DNA of 64,000 bases, from the NCBI GenBank assembly GCA_030512335.1, contig JAULSU010000002.1:124001-188000 (forward strand), written 5' to 3'. Every line of letters begins with the position of its first letter. Within the stretch, counting starts at the first letter, position 1. The notes below the pieces were generated by a model that had not been told where the DNA came from, made no database searches, and saw only the letters and a program-made list of their open reading frames with translations. This document shows, one piece after another, positions 52,055-64,000 of this stretch. Position numbers and translations under genes: made by a program. This DNA is from Immersiella caudata. Its lineage: Eukaryota > Ascomycota > Sordariomycetes > Sordariales > Lasiosphaeriaceae.

Positions 52055-52663
52055 GTATGAGGGCGAGGGTGAACAAAGACAGCGCTGTTTACGTTGAAGG
52101 CTGAGAATGACCAGTACCGAGAGTTAGAATGGAAAAGAGTCGAGCTACTTCCGTTCGTCGATGACGATGGTGCCAGCATATGTGAGACAAAGAAATGCGC
52201 GAATCCGCATCGAGTCAGTCCGCTCTGACCTGTATTGAGCTACCTAACACTCCAGACCACCCCCCCAAACCGTAAACAGAGAGGATTATGTTGGTACAGG
52301 TGTCGAAGACGTCGCGACAGTCACCAGAAGCACCGGCCAAAGCGTGCCCATTCCCGTCCTCGGCTCCGTCAGACCAAAACCCGGCAGAGCCCGTCCGCCA
52401 TCTCACGCTTTTCCCAGCGCCACGGCTTCCCGAAGCGCGTAAATCTGCGCAGTCCATCGCGACGAGCCGGTTCGCATGGCCTCCGACACGAAAACAAAAA
52501 GAAACAAGTCCAAGACATGGGGATCAAGTTCAAAGTAAACGTCCGCTTCCTCTCATCACCTCCGCAACGCAACGCGCAACGGTCGTGCTTCATCAGCCCG
52601 CAGCGTGTCAACACTGAACAAGCTTGCGACCATGGTGCATCCATGGCATCAGGTGTCACCTAT
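52055..52663. other. Intergenic, no gene recognised
   Basis: 3' flank of the histone gene on the minus strand. No feature seen. Confidence 0.4.
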
Positions 52664-53525
52664 TCATGCCTCGGCGGCCTTGGCCTTCTTCTTTTGCTCG
52701 ACCTTGAGAAGAAGCGCGCGGTTGATGTGGGGGAGAACACCTCCGAAGGCAATCGTGGCCCTGATAAGGGTGTCGAGCTCTTCGTCTCCGCGGATCGCGA
52801 GTTGGAGATGGCGAGGGGTAATGCGCTTGACCTTGAGATCCTTGGCGGCGTTCTACGATGGTCAGCAGGCTGATAAGGGGATGTGGGAGCGGAGGCTGCG
52901 AAACTTACTCCTGCGAGTTCGAGGACTTCGGCAGTCAGGTACTCAAGCACAGCTGTCACATACACGGCCGCCTTGGCGCCAACGCGCATCTTGTTTTGTG
53001 TGTTCTGCTTGAGGAAACGCTTGACACGACCACATGGGAACTGTGCGAGCCAGAGTTTAGCAGGTTGCGTGGAACATTGGTGCGGCGGTGCCGGTAACGA
53101 CGGAGATGCGAAAGCTTCAAGCTTCTCGCCATCTCCGCGCAAGGAACAGAGGCAAACGGATGCGGGGCAGAAAACGCGTCGGCGCGCGACTTTATGTGGC
53201 CATCCACAATGCGCAAAACTAGAAGCCAGATGCGCGTATATCGGAAGTCGATGGAAAGAGCGTTGAGCGTTGATGCCGAGTCTTGACGATGCTGGTGGTG
53301 GGTTTTGCGGTGGAACGCGTGGCTGGTAGAGCTCACGAGCTCCAGGCTGGGCGCAAGGACAAGCTCTGGCCACGCAAAGACAAAGAAAAAGATGCATCTC
53401 GACAACGAACGTACCTGCAATCCAGCACGAGCCGAGTGGCTCTGCTGCTTCTTGGGGCCATCAACTCCTGAAGTCTTGCCGCCCGAGCTCTTGCCTCCCG
53501 AAGACTTTCCCTTGCCGCCAGCCAT
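52664..53525 (-). CDS. hH2Az: Histone H2A.Z
   Basis: Three exons, 53525-53415, 53040-52909 and 52852-52664, join in frame to 143 residues. The N-terminal tail AGGKGKSSGGKSSGGKTSG contains the acetylatable Lys of H2A.Z. The histone fold follows with SHSARAGLQFPCGRVKRFL, VGAKAAVYVTAVLEYLTAEV, LELAGNAAKDLKVKRITP and RHLQLAIRGDEELDTLI. It has the H2A.Z-type C-terminus TIAFGGVLPHINRALLLKV with a Lys/Ala-rich end and no C-terminal SQ motif, which separates it from canonical fungal H2A. The variant marks promoters and is exchanged by SWR1. Intron 1 is long (374 bp), intron 2 is 56 bp. The gene is single-copy and essential or near-essential in most fungi and marks this side as core genome. Confidence 0.95.
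53041..53414 (-). other. Long first intron of the H2A.Z gene
   Basis: 374 bp with a GTACGT donor (at 53414 on the minus strand) and a CGCACAG acceptor. Much longer than the other introns in the window; nothing gene-like inside. Confidence 0.85.
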
Positions 53526-55244
53526 TGCTGCTGTCGAGATGGATGCGCGGGGTGATTGCTGGGATGGTTCGGTGGAAAATAATCGCAAAAAATAATTCGC
53601 GGGAGCTTAAAAATGGATCGACTCGATGATGACGACGCGACAACGGGGTTTCCAGCGATGTGGTGGGGGCTGACGATGTTTTTTCGGTCGGAGCGGGATC
53701 GCGACGGGCGGTGTTGACGGGTCGAAAATTCGAAAGGCCGCTGATGATACTTGCTGTTGTTGTTCCCGCAGTGCACTCAGCGCCGAGCTCCTGCCCAGTC
53801 ACCCAGTTAAGCGAGCCCGCCATTGTTGACACACCTCAGGCCAAGGTCACGGTGCACGGCGGGTGCACGTGCCACCTGCGCAGTCTGGCCTGGAGCCTGG
53901 AATGTGGACAGCCGGGCCTAACGATGCGATGACTTCGGCGAGGGAGACAGCAACTCCGAGTGCGACAGGCACGTCCTAAGAGGTCTTGATGCGTAGGGAA
54001 AGCGAAAAGCTTTCAACCAAGACCAGAAAGGAGCGGCCAGCGCCCGTGGTGATTGATATCGGAGGCATACGTACCCGGCGAGAGTCTTTCGAGACTCGAT
54101 GTTGCGATGCGTACGGCCGAGCCTGTCCGCCCGTCCCGGCCAACCACCCCATCAGGGCGAATGAACAGGGCGGAGAGACTTCAAGAACTGGTCATCAAGC
54201 ATCGTAACCATGCGTTTTTACGCCTTTCAGACGTTGGCGCGGTGTTGAGAATGATGCTGGATTGTTGCGCTGCTGTTCTTCAGGCGATCCTTCAGCGACG
54301 CTGCCAAAGCCGCAAAGGGTGGCTCGAGCTTACCCCACCCCTTGTGGCTGCTTTGGCAACCTGTTGCGGCTTGAGTGTGGCGCGGGACGGCCCTCCCCAG
54401 GCGAGGGCATGTTTGCAGCTGTTGACACCCGAGCGCACTTACTCGCTTTCTAAAACTTTCGACTCCCTGATGCAACGCCAGCCCGTCCTCAATATCGGCA
54501 CGGAGCTGCATTTGGCCAGTTGTTGATGCGATTACGGTTTGCAGGCGGTCGCCATCGCGAAGCCCTACGGACCCAACAGGCTGGACGCAGAGATCGTGTG
54601 CTCTGAGAACGCCTTGCCAGTCCCGTCCAATTGCCGAAAATGCAGTCTCAATCAAGCCCAAGTGGAAGCAAAGTTGCGGTCAATCGCTGAATCCGCATCG
54701 CATCATCGCACTGCACCGCATCGCTGGCGACGTGGTGAGGTGAGGTGAACCGGATCTCGGCTGTTAGAGTTTGAAGCTCGTGAGTTTGAAGAGCCATTCC
54801 ATCGTCCGTTGATTTGGCGGCCAATAGCGCCCGTCTGCTCCGCCACACCTCGAGGCCGCCCGCAACAGCCCGCATGTAACGCTTGAAGGAGCTCCTCTGA
54901 CTTGGCGCTGGCGCCTGCACCGCGCTCGGCTGGCCATGTCAGGGCACAAACATGGCACGGCACAGCCCCTGAAGCTCCAGATTGCAAGCCGATGTGCCTC
55001 GAATGCCTCCCCGCGGCCATGGTTCGCGCTCCGTCGGCTCAGCCCAAGGGTATACCAGAAGCGCCCGCCCCGGCCTGTTTCGTCACCGACGGAATGTGGG
55101 ATCTCTCTCACTGTCAAAAGACTGAGTTTCTCTCGCTTGCGCGCACCGCATCGCGTCGAACTCGAACACAATTCATTGAGCTCGGGAAGTCGCCGAACAC
55201 CAAAAACAGCACGAGGCTGAGCGTCACACGGTCTCGCTCCCACC
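53526..55244. other. Shared upstream region of H2A.Z and the C2H2 gene
   Basis: 1.7 kb between divergent genes, so it holds both promoters and leaders. CT-rich and GC-rich stretches but no recognised gene. Confidence 0.45.
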
Positions 55245-57863
55245 ATGGACGATCCTCAGTGCCCCGCGCCTGCCATTAAGACAGGCCAAGAGGCAGTCGG
55301 AATGCAGGCGACAACGACGACAACACCAACACCCAGTGGCAATCCCAAACCACTTGACCTGGAACCCCCAACCCCAAACCCTGAAGCCCTTTCAGACAAA
55401 GCATCACCAGCCATGCCCATTCCCATCCCCGCCGCCAGCCAGAAGAAATCTGTTGAAATAGACATGGATGCCGCCCCGGAGCAAGGCGTGGAGCGTCATG
55501 ACACCCTGGATAGCTTCCGGAGCCACTTCGCCAGTCGCCGCACCGGCACCACTTTTTCGGCGCTGTCGATGAACACGGATATTACAGAGGTCACTGACTA
55601 CGCCACAATTCATGACGAAGTCGACGACCAGCACGCGTCAGCAACACGAAGCCTCTGCCGTGTGGATTCTTTTCCAAGTCGTCCCCCAACCCGTACAACC
55701 TCCTTTAACATCGTCGACGACGAGGCCATGGGACCAAGTCGCAACAGCCCTCCCTCCGACATCAGACCACTCACCCACCCTGAAGTCCTTCGACTGAGAG
55801 AAATGTCGACCCCTCGAAGCAGCAACCGGCATGGCCGGGGCAATGGTCCTCCTATCTCGCTGCCCATCCGGCAAAAGGGTTCGGAGGGGTCCCCTGCCGC
55901 TCCGCGCTCGGGTCTCGGCCGCGAGGACACCGTCACCGGCCCCTCCAATCCCCACTCCATCCCTGAGGTTGACGAGGAGGACGACGAGGAGGTCCCAACG
56001 ACGGCCGTGGACACTCGGCGTCACAGCAACGTTGTTGAGTGGGCACAGTCAGACCCTGAAGATTGGGCGACGGATTCTTCGCAGCGCCCGGATGAGAATC
56101 TCATCCAAGATGTCTGTGACAGGACTCTCAAGCAGGTCTTCGGGGTTGAGCTCCACGATCTCGTCGACACGGGCGCGGCTCCAGAGGCATTCCGCGCCGT
56201 CAGCTACTGCCTGGACGAGTTATCTCGCATCATTTCGGCGAGCAATCTGGCCTCTTTCGGCATCCCCGTTAACGAGTATGGGAGGGGAGGTGGCGATCAG
56301 GGCCACGCCCCGCTCTTGCCCGCTGGGGGTGGCTCGGACCAGAACAGCCACGGCTACAACGGCAACGGCGGCAGGAGAACCAACAAGCGAGGAGCGTCGG
56401 ATGAAGGCGACAGCCCGGAACACAATGAGTCCAACGACGGTGATGGGATGGGCGGTAACGGTCAAGGCGGCAAGCGGGCCAAAACCGACAGCACTGAAGA
56501 CCAGCGTCTGAGCTGCCCGTTCCGAAAGCGCAATCCTGTCAAGTTCAACGTCCGGGACCACCAGAACTGCGCCGTGCAGTCTTTTCCCGACGTGTCACAG
56601 TTGAAGTAGGTCCTAGCTCCCCATTACATGCCCACCAGTGAAGCTGACCAAAACAGGCGCCACGTCAAGTTCTTCCACAAGCAAAAGGCCGTCTCGCCCT
56701 TTGACTGCCCGAGGTGCAAGAGGAACATGGGAGCCAAGGAGGCTCTTCAGGAACACCTGGCCGTCTCCAACGACAGCATCTGCACTTTCCAGGAGACCCC
56801 ACTGAGCCAGAACCCCGAGGATGGGATCAACGCTAAGATCGAAGACCTTCTCAACGGACGACGGGCCAACTCGAAGGTGGACACGTGGGAGATTTTGTGG
56901 CAAACTCTCTTCCCGAACAGCCCTCAGGAGGCCATCCCCGATCCTACCTTCGTCCCCCCAATTGAATTGGATGAGGTCCACGCCGATTTCCGCTCCGACA
57001 ATTGGCGGCATGAGTTGACGAGGCGTATCTCTGAGGAAGAGATGAGCGCGGCTGGGTCTGACGACGACGTTCAGGGCCATATCGAAAGAATCGTCAAGAT
57101 CTGTGAAGCGTACATCGAAGAAGTTTTCACGGTGTGTCGGGAGGACAAGCTAGACAACCTGCCATGTCAGACGAGACGCAAGCGAGTTCAGAAGGGGAAG
57201 GGCCGTGGCCAAAAGGACCCCAGCCGTCTGGATATCCCCACAACGGGAGCAGCTCAGCTGGGTTTCCCAAACGCAAGCGATGACCCTGGATCGGCGTCAG
57301 ACATCGACACCCCCCGCAGCAACCATTCAACATGGGCTACGTATGGCACCCAGCCCGGCATGTCAACCGCTCATGTGTCGCCTGCTCTGGGGTCACTGAC
57401 AAACGGGTTTGCCGGGTTTGATGTCAGCGGCATGGGCGTCTCTGCAGCCAACAACCAGGCCGTGTTGACACAGCCGGATCTTTCGTTCGGGTACCTCAAC
57501 CAACCTCAACCCCACCACCACCGCCAACCCTCTGAGGACTCGGGTGTGGGTTTCGAGCGCACCATTGCGTTTGGCAACAACGGGATGCATCAGCGTCACG
57601 CATTCACACACGCCCAGATGCCATTCCAGAATGCAAACTATGCGCCTCAGATAATGCAAAGCAATGGTGGCGGACGCGGACACGGACGATTCCCTGTCCC
57701 GGCTGCCATGCCAATCCAGACATCGATGCCGCTGTCGATGCCTGGCGCGTCGCCGACGGGAATCGACTCTACACTTCTCCCTTTCTCTTCTCCGCTCGAT
57801 CAGGGCGAATACGGGTATCCCCCGAACAGCGGGCTGAACATGAACAACGGGAACCACATGTAG
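55245..57863 (+). CDS. Large fungal C2H2-type zinc-finger protein
   Basis: Two exons, 55245-56605 and 56657-57863, join over a 51-bp intron (GTAGGT, AACAG) to about 855 residues. The N-terminal third is disordered, Pro/Ser-rich and acidic. Residues about 275-355 form a conserved helical block (WAQSDPEDWATDSSQRPDEN, DRTLKQVFGVELHDLVDTG, AFRAVSYCLDELSRI). A Gly/Asn-rich spacer follows, then the Cys/His region: RLSCPFRKRNPVKFNVRDHQ, NCAVQSFPDVSQLKRHVKFF and FDCPRCKRNMGAKEALQEHL. The intron splits this region after SQLK. A DNA- or RNA-binding role is likely but unproven. The C-terminus is Gln/Asn/Pro-rich, as in transcription activators. Proteins of this plan are widespread in Pezizomycotina. Intact. 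Confidence 0.85.
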
Positions 57864-58984
57864 CTGGCTAAGTAGACAGGTGTTGGGCGGCGTTAGTGGT
57901 TACATTTGCCGATTTGTGTTTTTTTTTGGACGATACCCAGGCCATACAAAGTAATCTGAGCCGATTTTTCTTTCAATTCCACCTCTCACCAGTGATTCCA
58001 CCAGTGAACGTAATTTCTGTGAATATCTCTTGGCCCAGATACACAAGCGGCTCCACCAGAGGCCACCTGGCAAGGCAAGCACGGCAAGTCAGGCAGTGCG
58101 GTCGTATCGTGTCGCACGCGGCGCAGCGCGAACACGAGAAACACTTCCCCGAGAAAAGGCAGCAGGCTGCGCAAAGCCCCACAGGGCAGGGCAGCTCCCA
58201 ACAGCTCGCGCAGCTCCAATGGCTGGCGCTCCGTTCCAGGTTACCCCGCATCCCCAAGGCCCCTGATGGTGGGATGAAGGCACCCCGCCCCCACCTTCCT
58301 TGAGCAAAGGCACCAATGCCGTCGTCGACTTTCCCAGCCCACTCGACCTTGTTTGGAGGATCGGACCGGGCATTCAGCAGGTTCGTAGTAGTACTGCCCG
58401 CTCCCGCCTCGCCCCGTGGCCGTTAGCTCAGCGAAAGCAAATGCAGCCAGCCCGGCTGTTGATCCTATCAGCGTGGTTCGCAGAATCCCGTCTGGGCCTC
58501 GTTGGGTTGCTCGCCCGAACGAACGCAAAGCCTGGCTCGCAGAAAGTGGCGGGTATTTTGCGTGCCAGCCGTCCATCTATCTCGCTGACGAAAAAAAAAA
58601 AGTCTGTCCGGAGCTGAGCTTGTTGCCCAGCTGCTGCGCAGTTTATCTCATCATCACGTCACGACTTGGCGAGAGCCTTGCTTTGTTTTTTCGGCTCTGC
58701 TTTCTTTTTATCTGTCGTTTGGCTTGCTTTAGGGTTTGGTTTTGGTGGTTCGATGCGAACGCCTTCGGATGTTGGACAGGTTGTCAACCTGGCAAAGTTC
58801 GCTTGGGCCGATTGAGTTCGGCACCCGTCGCACCGGCTGAGTTTCACACGTGGGCGCCGGCTCGAGCCATCCTGGAAGCTTTTTTCCTGCATTTGCTTAT
58901 CCCGGCCGGCAGAAACACCAGCTCCTTTCGTCGACGACTTTGAGTGAGGGCGATTGCGCTGAGCGCGAGAGAAGCTGGGCGAAG
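57864..58984. other. Intergenic, no gene recognised
   Basis: 3' end of the C2H2 gene and promoter plus leader of the F-box gene. An 11-A run near 58590. No feature further. Confidence 0.45.
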
Positions 58985-60332
58985 ATGGCGGACGCGCAGA
59001 AGAATGTTGCCGGTAATGGCTCGGTCTCAGACTCCGGCGCTGTCAACACAACCCGGTCACCGTTATCCGCCAGCCAGCCTTCCTCCACGGCGCTTCCATC
59101 AACAACGAGGAACTCGACCTCCTCAACAACAACTACAGCGACAACCACCACCGCAGAGACCCCCTCCACCCTTCCACCGACCAAGTCCGCCCCGATTCAA
59201 TCCCTCATCCAGACTCAACAACCACCTCCCTCTCACCACAACCCCCCCCTCCACCTCCTAACCCTCCCCCCCGAACTCCTCCTCCAAATCCTCACCCACC
59301 TCGACTTCGCCTCCCTCACCCACCTCCGCCGAACCTGCCACGCCCTCCGCGCCCTCACCTCCCCGCACACACTGCGCACCCTCCTCGGCCCCTCCACCTT
59401 CCAATCCCTCATCCTCACCTCCTGCAAAACCTGCCTCCTCACCTGCCCCTCCGGAACAAACATCATCCTCCCCTCCCCCGGCGACGAAGGCTACCCGCTC
59501 GCAAGCCAATGCATCAAATGCAGTCTCGCGTCCAAAGATGCTCGCCTGACAGTCGAGAAGCGAGCACCGCTGGGGAACTTTGAGGTGGTGAATGGGTGTC
59601 GGTGGTGCGGATGGCCGGTGGTGGAGGCGAGGACGGGACGGCACGGGGAGCATTTTCATGAGAAGTGTGCGAGGGAGTATCATCAGCGGTTGTTTTGGTT
59701 TTTTGTGATGGGGTGGGTGCAGTTGGGACTGGGGGTTACGGGGGCGGCGATGGCGTGGAGGTGGTTTCGGGGGGTGGGGATGGTTTTTGGGCCTACGGTT
59801 GTGAGTACTCTCTTTTCTTCAGAGGGGGGGAGGGGGGATGCAACGGATGAGCTTCTGGGGAGGATAGATGCTAACGGTGATAGACATCGTTCTTAATGCT
59901 GTGGATTTGCATCTTCTCGCTCATCCTCAGGGCCAAGAATACGAAGCGGAGGGTGCAGGTCACGATGTTCATCGAGACGGCGATTCTCGGGCTGTGGATA
60001 CCGCCTGTTTATTATCTCGCCAAGCAGATGTGGGTTGCCAACAATGTCGAGGGCGATCCAATACCGAGGAGCAGCATCGCGGCGTTGACAATGTGGGCGC
60101 TGAACATGTACGTCCGGAGAACCGATTTGACGGAATGTGTACTGATGATCGCAGGCTCTTTCGATTCCTGAACGTGCTTGGAAACTTGATCGTGCTCAGT
60201 GGGTACGAAATGACGAGGAGACACCGACCGAATCCGGGGATATGGCGCAAGATGGCTCACCCGCTGCTGTCGAGGTTGGTGTTTTGGACGTATCCGCAGT
60301 CGTTGGAGAGAGCTTGGAAGTCCGCCCGCTGA
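58985..60332 (+). CDS. F-box protein with four predicted membrane spans
   Basis: Three exons, 58985-59800, 59884-60107 and 60155-60332, join in frame (donors GTGAGT and GTACGT; acceptors GATAG and CGCAG) to 405 residues. The N-terminus is Ser/Thr-rich. Residues about 92-126 are an F-box (LTLPPELLLQILTHLDFASL, THLRRTCHALRAL), which would bind Skp1 in an SCF ubiquitin ligase. A Cys cluster follows (SCKTCLLTC, CIKCSLASKD, GCRWCGWPV, HEKCAREYH), possibly zinc-binding. The last 150 residues hold four hydrophobic spans: FVMGWVQLGLGVTGAAMAW, FLMLWICIFSLILRA, FIETAILGLWIPPVYYLA and FRFLNVLGNLIVLSGY. The combination suggests an E3 adaptor anchored in an internal membrane; this is inference. Intact. 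Confidence 0.85.
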
Positions 60333-63157
60333 GGAACGGGAAGCATGCAGGGTGGAGACATTTGGACCAGCGATTGTATTGGTATGAGCACAGCGGTAGG
60401 ATACGGAGTATTCCGGCATGTCATGGAGCATTTTCGATGTCAGTGTCATACGCTGGTACGGGTAGCAGGCCCGGCGCCGGCGTCCCGGGAATGTGGGTCC
60501 GCGGCGAGGGCTGGTCGTCCGAGATCTCCACCCTTCCCATGTTGCACTGGACGATACGTCTGCACAAAAGGGATGCAAAATCACTAGCATGATGATCCGT
60601 CCGTGCCTAGCTGCGCAGTATATCCCTTTTGTGTTGCGGTGTCGGGCTGCTAGGTGCATCTGTAGACCGCTGGTTGGCTGCATGCGAATCTCGGCAGCCC
60701 TGGCAGCGGTGCATCGGTGCTGGCCATTGGACGACAAAACAGGCTTCCTGTTAGGTTGACTTGCGCATTCCGTCCAACGACTCAACACCGGGCCAGTTTG
60801 GTACAATGGGTTCTTATGCGGTGTCTAGGCGGATGCACATCAACCAGGACACTCCGTCGCCCGTCCGTGGTGGCACGGCAGCGCTGGGTCGACTTGCAGC
60901 TGGGTCGACTTGCAGGTGTGTCGTCGTCGTTTTGTTTGCGGTGAGGGCTTGGCTAGGTCCCATCGGTGGGTAGCCCCGCGTGGGGCGGCGTCGGGATCTG
61001 GGGGATCTGGCCCGATTGGGAAGGGGCAGCATTGGGCTCCTGGTTTTTCTTCACTGTAGCAGCTGCCCTCAACCGCGCATCTCAAGGTTCTCCCTGATGC
61101 TACCTATGGCCCTACAATGCAAAGTTCATTGCATCGCCACATCCTCACCTCGCGATGAGTTCCCCTTTGGCATCGGGGGGGTTGCGTGCTCCCAGAGCCA
61201 AGGTGACTCAGGAGGTTGCCATCCAACCTCGTCACGGGGAAAAAAAGACTGGCCACAAGACCCCTGGCCACCACCACCAGCGAGTCGTCCTGCAGCCCCC
61301 CGCCCCGCCGCCTCACTTCACCAGCCTTCCGTCACGGCGGGACGGCACTTGGCCTGTCGCATTCAAGGGCTGGGTTTCTGGGATCCAAGGTGCTCGGTCG
61401 GCTGTAGGCTGTTGGCTGCGCTGGGGTGCGGTGCCGAATGGAATTTGGTTTGCAATTCGCAGTTGCCACAGCCAGGAGACCTGCTGCTGCAAAGCAGAGT
61501 GGCCCGCATCCCGTCGTCAGGGGGATCTGAGCTGCGCGCATTTCGGCAACGCAGATGCATGCTGTTGCTGTTCTTTTTTTTTTGCCTCCAGTCAAACCTG
61601 ACTCTGCGAACCAAATCATCCCGGTGCTCATCATCCTTTTCACGGTGCACTTGCAGACGGCGGTCTCGAGGTCACGGGTTGATTCGTGATGGGAATCGAG
61701 GCTCTTCGAGTCCCGCATCACGCTGTTTCGTTCCCCCATGGCATTTCTGCAAGCGTCGCCGTGGAATGGGATCCCATTCGCTGAGGACATGGCCTGTCGG
61801 TGGGGTCCCGCCGCATGTGTGCCCAGCTCGGGTCGCCTCCATATTTTCTCGCCATTTTCCCACCATCAGCCAATCTTCCATCCCCCCTTTCAGGGAATCT
61901 GATTGAAGCGGCGCATCTGCTCATCGTCACTGGCTACTATCCATAGCTTTCGCGATATTGCTTATTGCGTATTGCGTCCTCGCGCAGCGCTACGTAAATA
62001 GATCCATTCCTCAGGAGGTGAGGTGGGCCCTGCAGGGCGGATCTTGCCTTCCCAGGCCCTGCGCGCCGCCGTCTGTCCACAGTCCAGCCCGACCTGAGTT
62101 GATGCTTGCTGCTGAAGAGGCAGCTTCTCCACTCCGTAGCTTGCTCGCTCGCTCCCGCTCCCATCATAGGTGCCCGCCGTCTTCACCCCTTTTAGCCATT
62201 TGGGGGGTCGATTCGATAGATGACAAGACAATCTACCTCTTTCAAAACACTGCGCTCCTTTGACTGAGGTTGCGCCAATCACCCAGGTAATAGCCGCTCG
62301 GCGAGCCGATCCAAAGCGCGGCGACAAACAGCCCCCCCAGCAAAACAACGCATCCCAGCACTGGCCCCAGAGTTCCAGGCAGCTGAGGCGCTGAAGCAAG
62401 GCCCTGAGGCGCACGGGCAGCTCCGCGGCAGCTGGTGGTCGACGAGGGTCGGCTGCGCGCACTGTGCACGGGAGCTCAATCAAACCCACCGCACACAAAA
62501 AACGAGAGGTTCCATTGCTTGGGACCACACCAAGACTCGCAGGTCTCTGTTTTCTGACAGGCGCACGCACCTGCCACCTTCTCTCCGGCTTCTTGCATCG
62601 CCTCTCCTCTCCTACCTAACCCAAATCTCTAATTCTCAGTGGCCTGCACCACCTCACGACACCAACGACGACGCAGCAGACGACGTGACGACCCTAGAGT
62701 GCATACGATCCCCAAGACGAACATTCCCAGCCAGCCGCTCGCTCGCTTCCGCCCCGTTCGGGACCTCTTGCGACTTGCAATTCTTCTGCTGTGGGCCCGA
62801 TTTTTTTCGTTTTTTTAACCCATTCTTCGCCGACCTGGGACGCTGTAACCCTTTCCGCGTCATTGAAAAATCACGCCGCTCTCCACCCGAAGACTCTGCA
62901 AACCAACGTCCACCTGTCCAAATCGCGGCAGCCGGCATCGCCGTCATCGACGCCCCCCCCCCCCCCCCTTTGTCTGGCTTCTCGTCCGCTCCAGACGGTC
63001 GGCTAGACGCTTGCTGCTGCTCGCCCACCGACGGCGGTCCACCGACCCCGACCTGACCCCCTTTCGACCAAACCCCATCGGTCTGGTTCGCTGGTCTCCA
63101 GCACCGGCTGCCTCGACCGCCCCGCACCACGCAAATACTGGCCCGACACGCAGGAAG
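60333..63157. other. Long gene-free region before the RRM gene
   Basis: 2.8 kb without a convincing gene. It includes a perfect 16-bp tandem duplication at 60884-60915, a 16-C run near 62953-62968, and long CT-rich stretches nearer the RRM start, which suggest a long 5' leader with possible introns. A 308-codon frame at 60980-61906 has no protein-like features. Confidence 0.5.
60884..60915. repeat. Perfect 16-bp tandem duplication
   Basis: CTGGGTCGACTTGCAG twice in a row; the unit contains a GTCGAC palindrome. Confidence 0.85.
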
Positions 63158-64000
63158 ATGAATCAACAACCGGAGCTCTTCTTCCCCGGCTACCCGATGA
63201 ACAACGCGAATCGGTCTCCCGGTTCGGCGAGGCCGGGTTACAACACGACCGCCGGTCTGCCCAGCATCAATCGCATGAACCAGCGGCAGATGGACGCCGT
63301 CAGCCAATCACCGGCTGGCTTATTTCCCAACGACGACCGCTTCGCCTCGTACGACAGCAACGCCTTCAGACACAACAGGATACCGCTCACGCCAGGCTTC
63401 AATGATGGCTTCCTCGGCAACAACCAGGCATGGGCCTTCAACGGCGGCGCAAACACGGTAAACGGCGTCATGGGCGACAACAGGCTGCGATCTGGCGCCC
63501 GCCGGGCTATTCCCACGGTTCGTTTACACTTTCCCCCCTCAGACCCTCTTGCGACTGTCTAACTCTTTGTGTGCTCAGGAGTGGACGATGCCCGAACAAC
63601 CAGGCCTGGGAAGTCAGGCGCTCAACACCCCTTCAACCCAGTACTCGGCCGTCGGCGGCTTTAACCAGGGCATGGGACACATGAACGGTGATGGGGGCTT
63701 CGGCGAGCGTCACGGCTACCCAAACAGCATGTACGATCCACGACACGACCCCAAGGCCCTCGGCAGCGATCTCATTCCCACCGCCATCGTCATCAAGAAC
63801 ATTCCCTTCAACGTGCGAAAGGAGATGCTCACGGGCATCATGTCGGACATGGGCCTGCCCCAGCCGTACGCCTTCAACTACCACTTCGACAACGGCATCT
63901 TCCGTGGTTTGGCATTTGCCAATTTCCAGAGCCCCATGGATACGCAGACGGTCATCGAGCAGCTGAACGGATACGAGGTGCAGGGGAGGAAGCTGAGGGT
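63158..64000 (+). CDS. RRM RNA-binding protein, Pin4/Cip2-like (5' part, cut by window edge)
   Basis: Exon 1 (63158-63517) and exon 2 (from 63579, running off the right edge) join over a 61-bp intron (GTTCGT donor, CTAAC branch site, CTCAG acceptor). At least 260 residues are visible. The N-terminus is Asn/Gly/Pro-rich and probably disordered. From about residue 186 an RRM begins: TAIVIKNIPFNVRKEMLTGI (RNP2), PQPYAFNYHFDNGIFRGLAF (RNP1, FRGLAFANF) and VIEQLNGYEVQGRKLRV at the edge. Yeast Pin4 and fission yeast Cip2 share this RRM and act in cell-cycle, stress and DNA-damage mRNA control. The start ATG follows a long CT-rich leader. C-terminal domains cannot be judged here. Confidence 0.85.

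Noticed and set aside
60980..61906. 308-codon plus-strand ORF
   Set aside because: Composition rich in Ser, Arg, Cys without recognisable fold, no intron or codon support; probably leader or intergenic sequence.

Overview
The window is nuclear DNA of a filamentous ascomycete, most likely a Sordariomycete. Evidence: genes carry short GT-AG introns (mostly 55-115 bp) with CTAAC/CTGAC branch sites, and the families present are typical of Pezizomycotina: HET-domain proteins, a PigL_N/STAND-type N-terminal domain, DUF6590 and DUF6594 proteins, fungal BTB proteins, an LPMO, a lone cellobiose-dehydrogenase-type cytochrome, and a histone H2A.Z of Neurospora type. All gene calls come from reading the sequence; no database search was possible.

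About 1-47.5 kb behaves like an accessory compartment, with intact genes scattered among many decayed ones. Left part (1-13 kb): an intact MFS permease of the allantoate/anion:cation symporter type; decayed F-box-like, C-terminal-membrane-anchor and unassigned genes; a 675-bp solo LTR inserted in reverse orientation inside another copy of itself with a perfect 5-bp target duplication; a BTB protein with an FG/nucleoporin-like tail; and a dead trypsin-like protein. Middle (13-27 kb): a possibly broken small secreted protein; two multi-pass membrane proteins; a b-type cytochrome domain protein next to an LPMO; a HET pseudogene that has lost its HET core; an EthD plus alpha/beta-hydrolase fusion; and a broken isochorismatase. 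The block at 27.6-36.3 kb carries two intact HET genes flanking a PigL_N-type protein with an FG-GAP-like repeat propeller and a damaged DUF6594 gene, an arrangement that suggests a self/non-self recognition cluster. From 36.3 to 47.5 kb come a gene-poor stretch, a DUF6590 gene, two neighbouring GPI-anchored Cys-rich secreted proteins, a tRNA-Gly (TCC) that may be defective, a probable solo LTR, a HET tail fragment and the N-terminal half of an RNA-dependent RNA polymerase that lacks its catalytic core.

From about 47.9 kb to the right edge the window looks like conserved core genome without recognisable mobile DNA: a MetE-like cobalamin-independent methyltransferase, a Cys-rich conserved fungal protein, histone H2A.Z, a large C2H2-type regulatory protein, an F-box protein with four membrane segments, and the 5' part of a Pin4/Cip2-like RRM protein cut by the window edge.

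Functional links suggested by position: the secreted cytochrome domain and the LPMO are about 850 bp apart on the same strand and could form an electron-donor/oxidase pair. The HET and PigL_N-propeller genes could belong to one incompatibility or immune neighbourhood. The lost RdRP and the many nonsense and frameshift lesions point to repeated birth and decay on the left side. I saw no CRISPR array, rRNA or bacterial-type operon.
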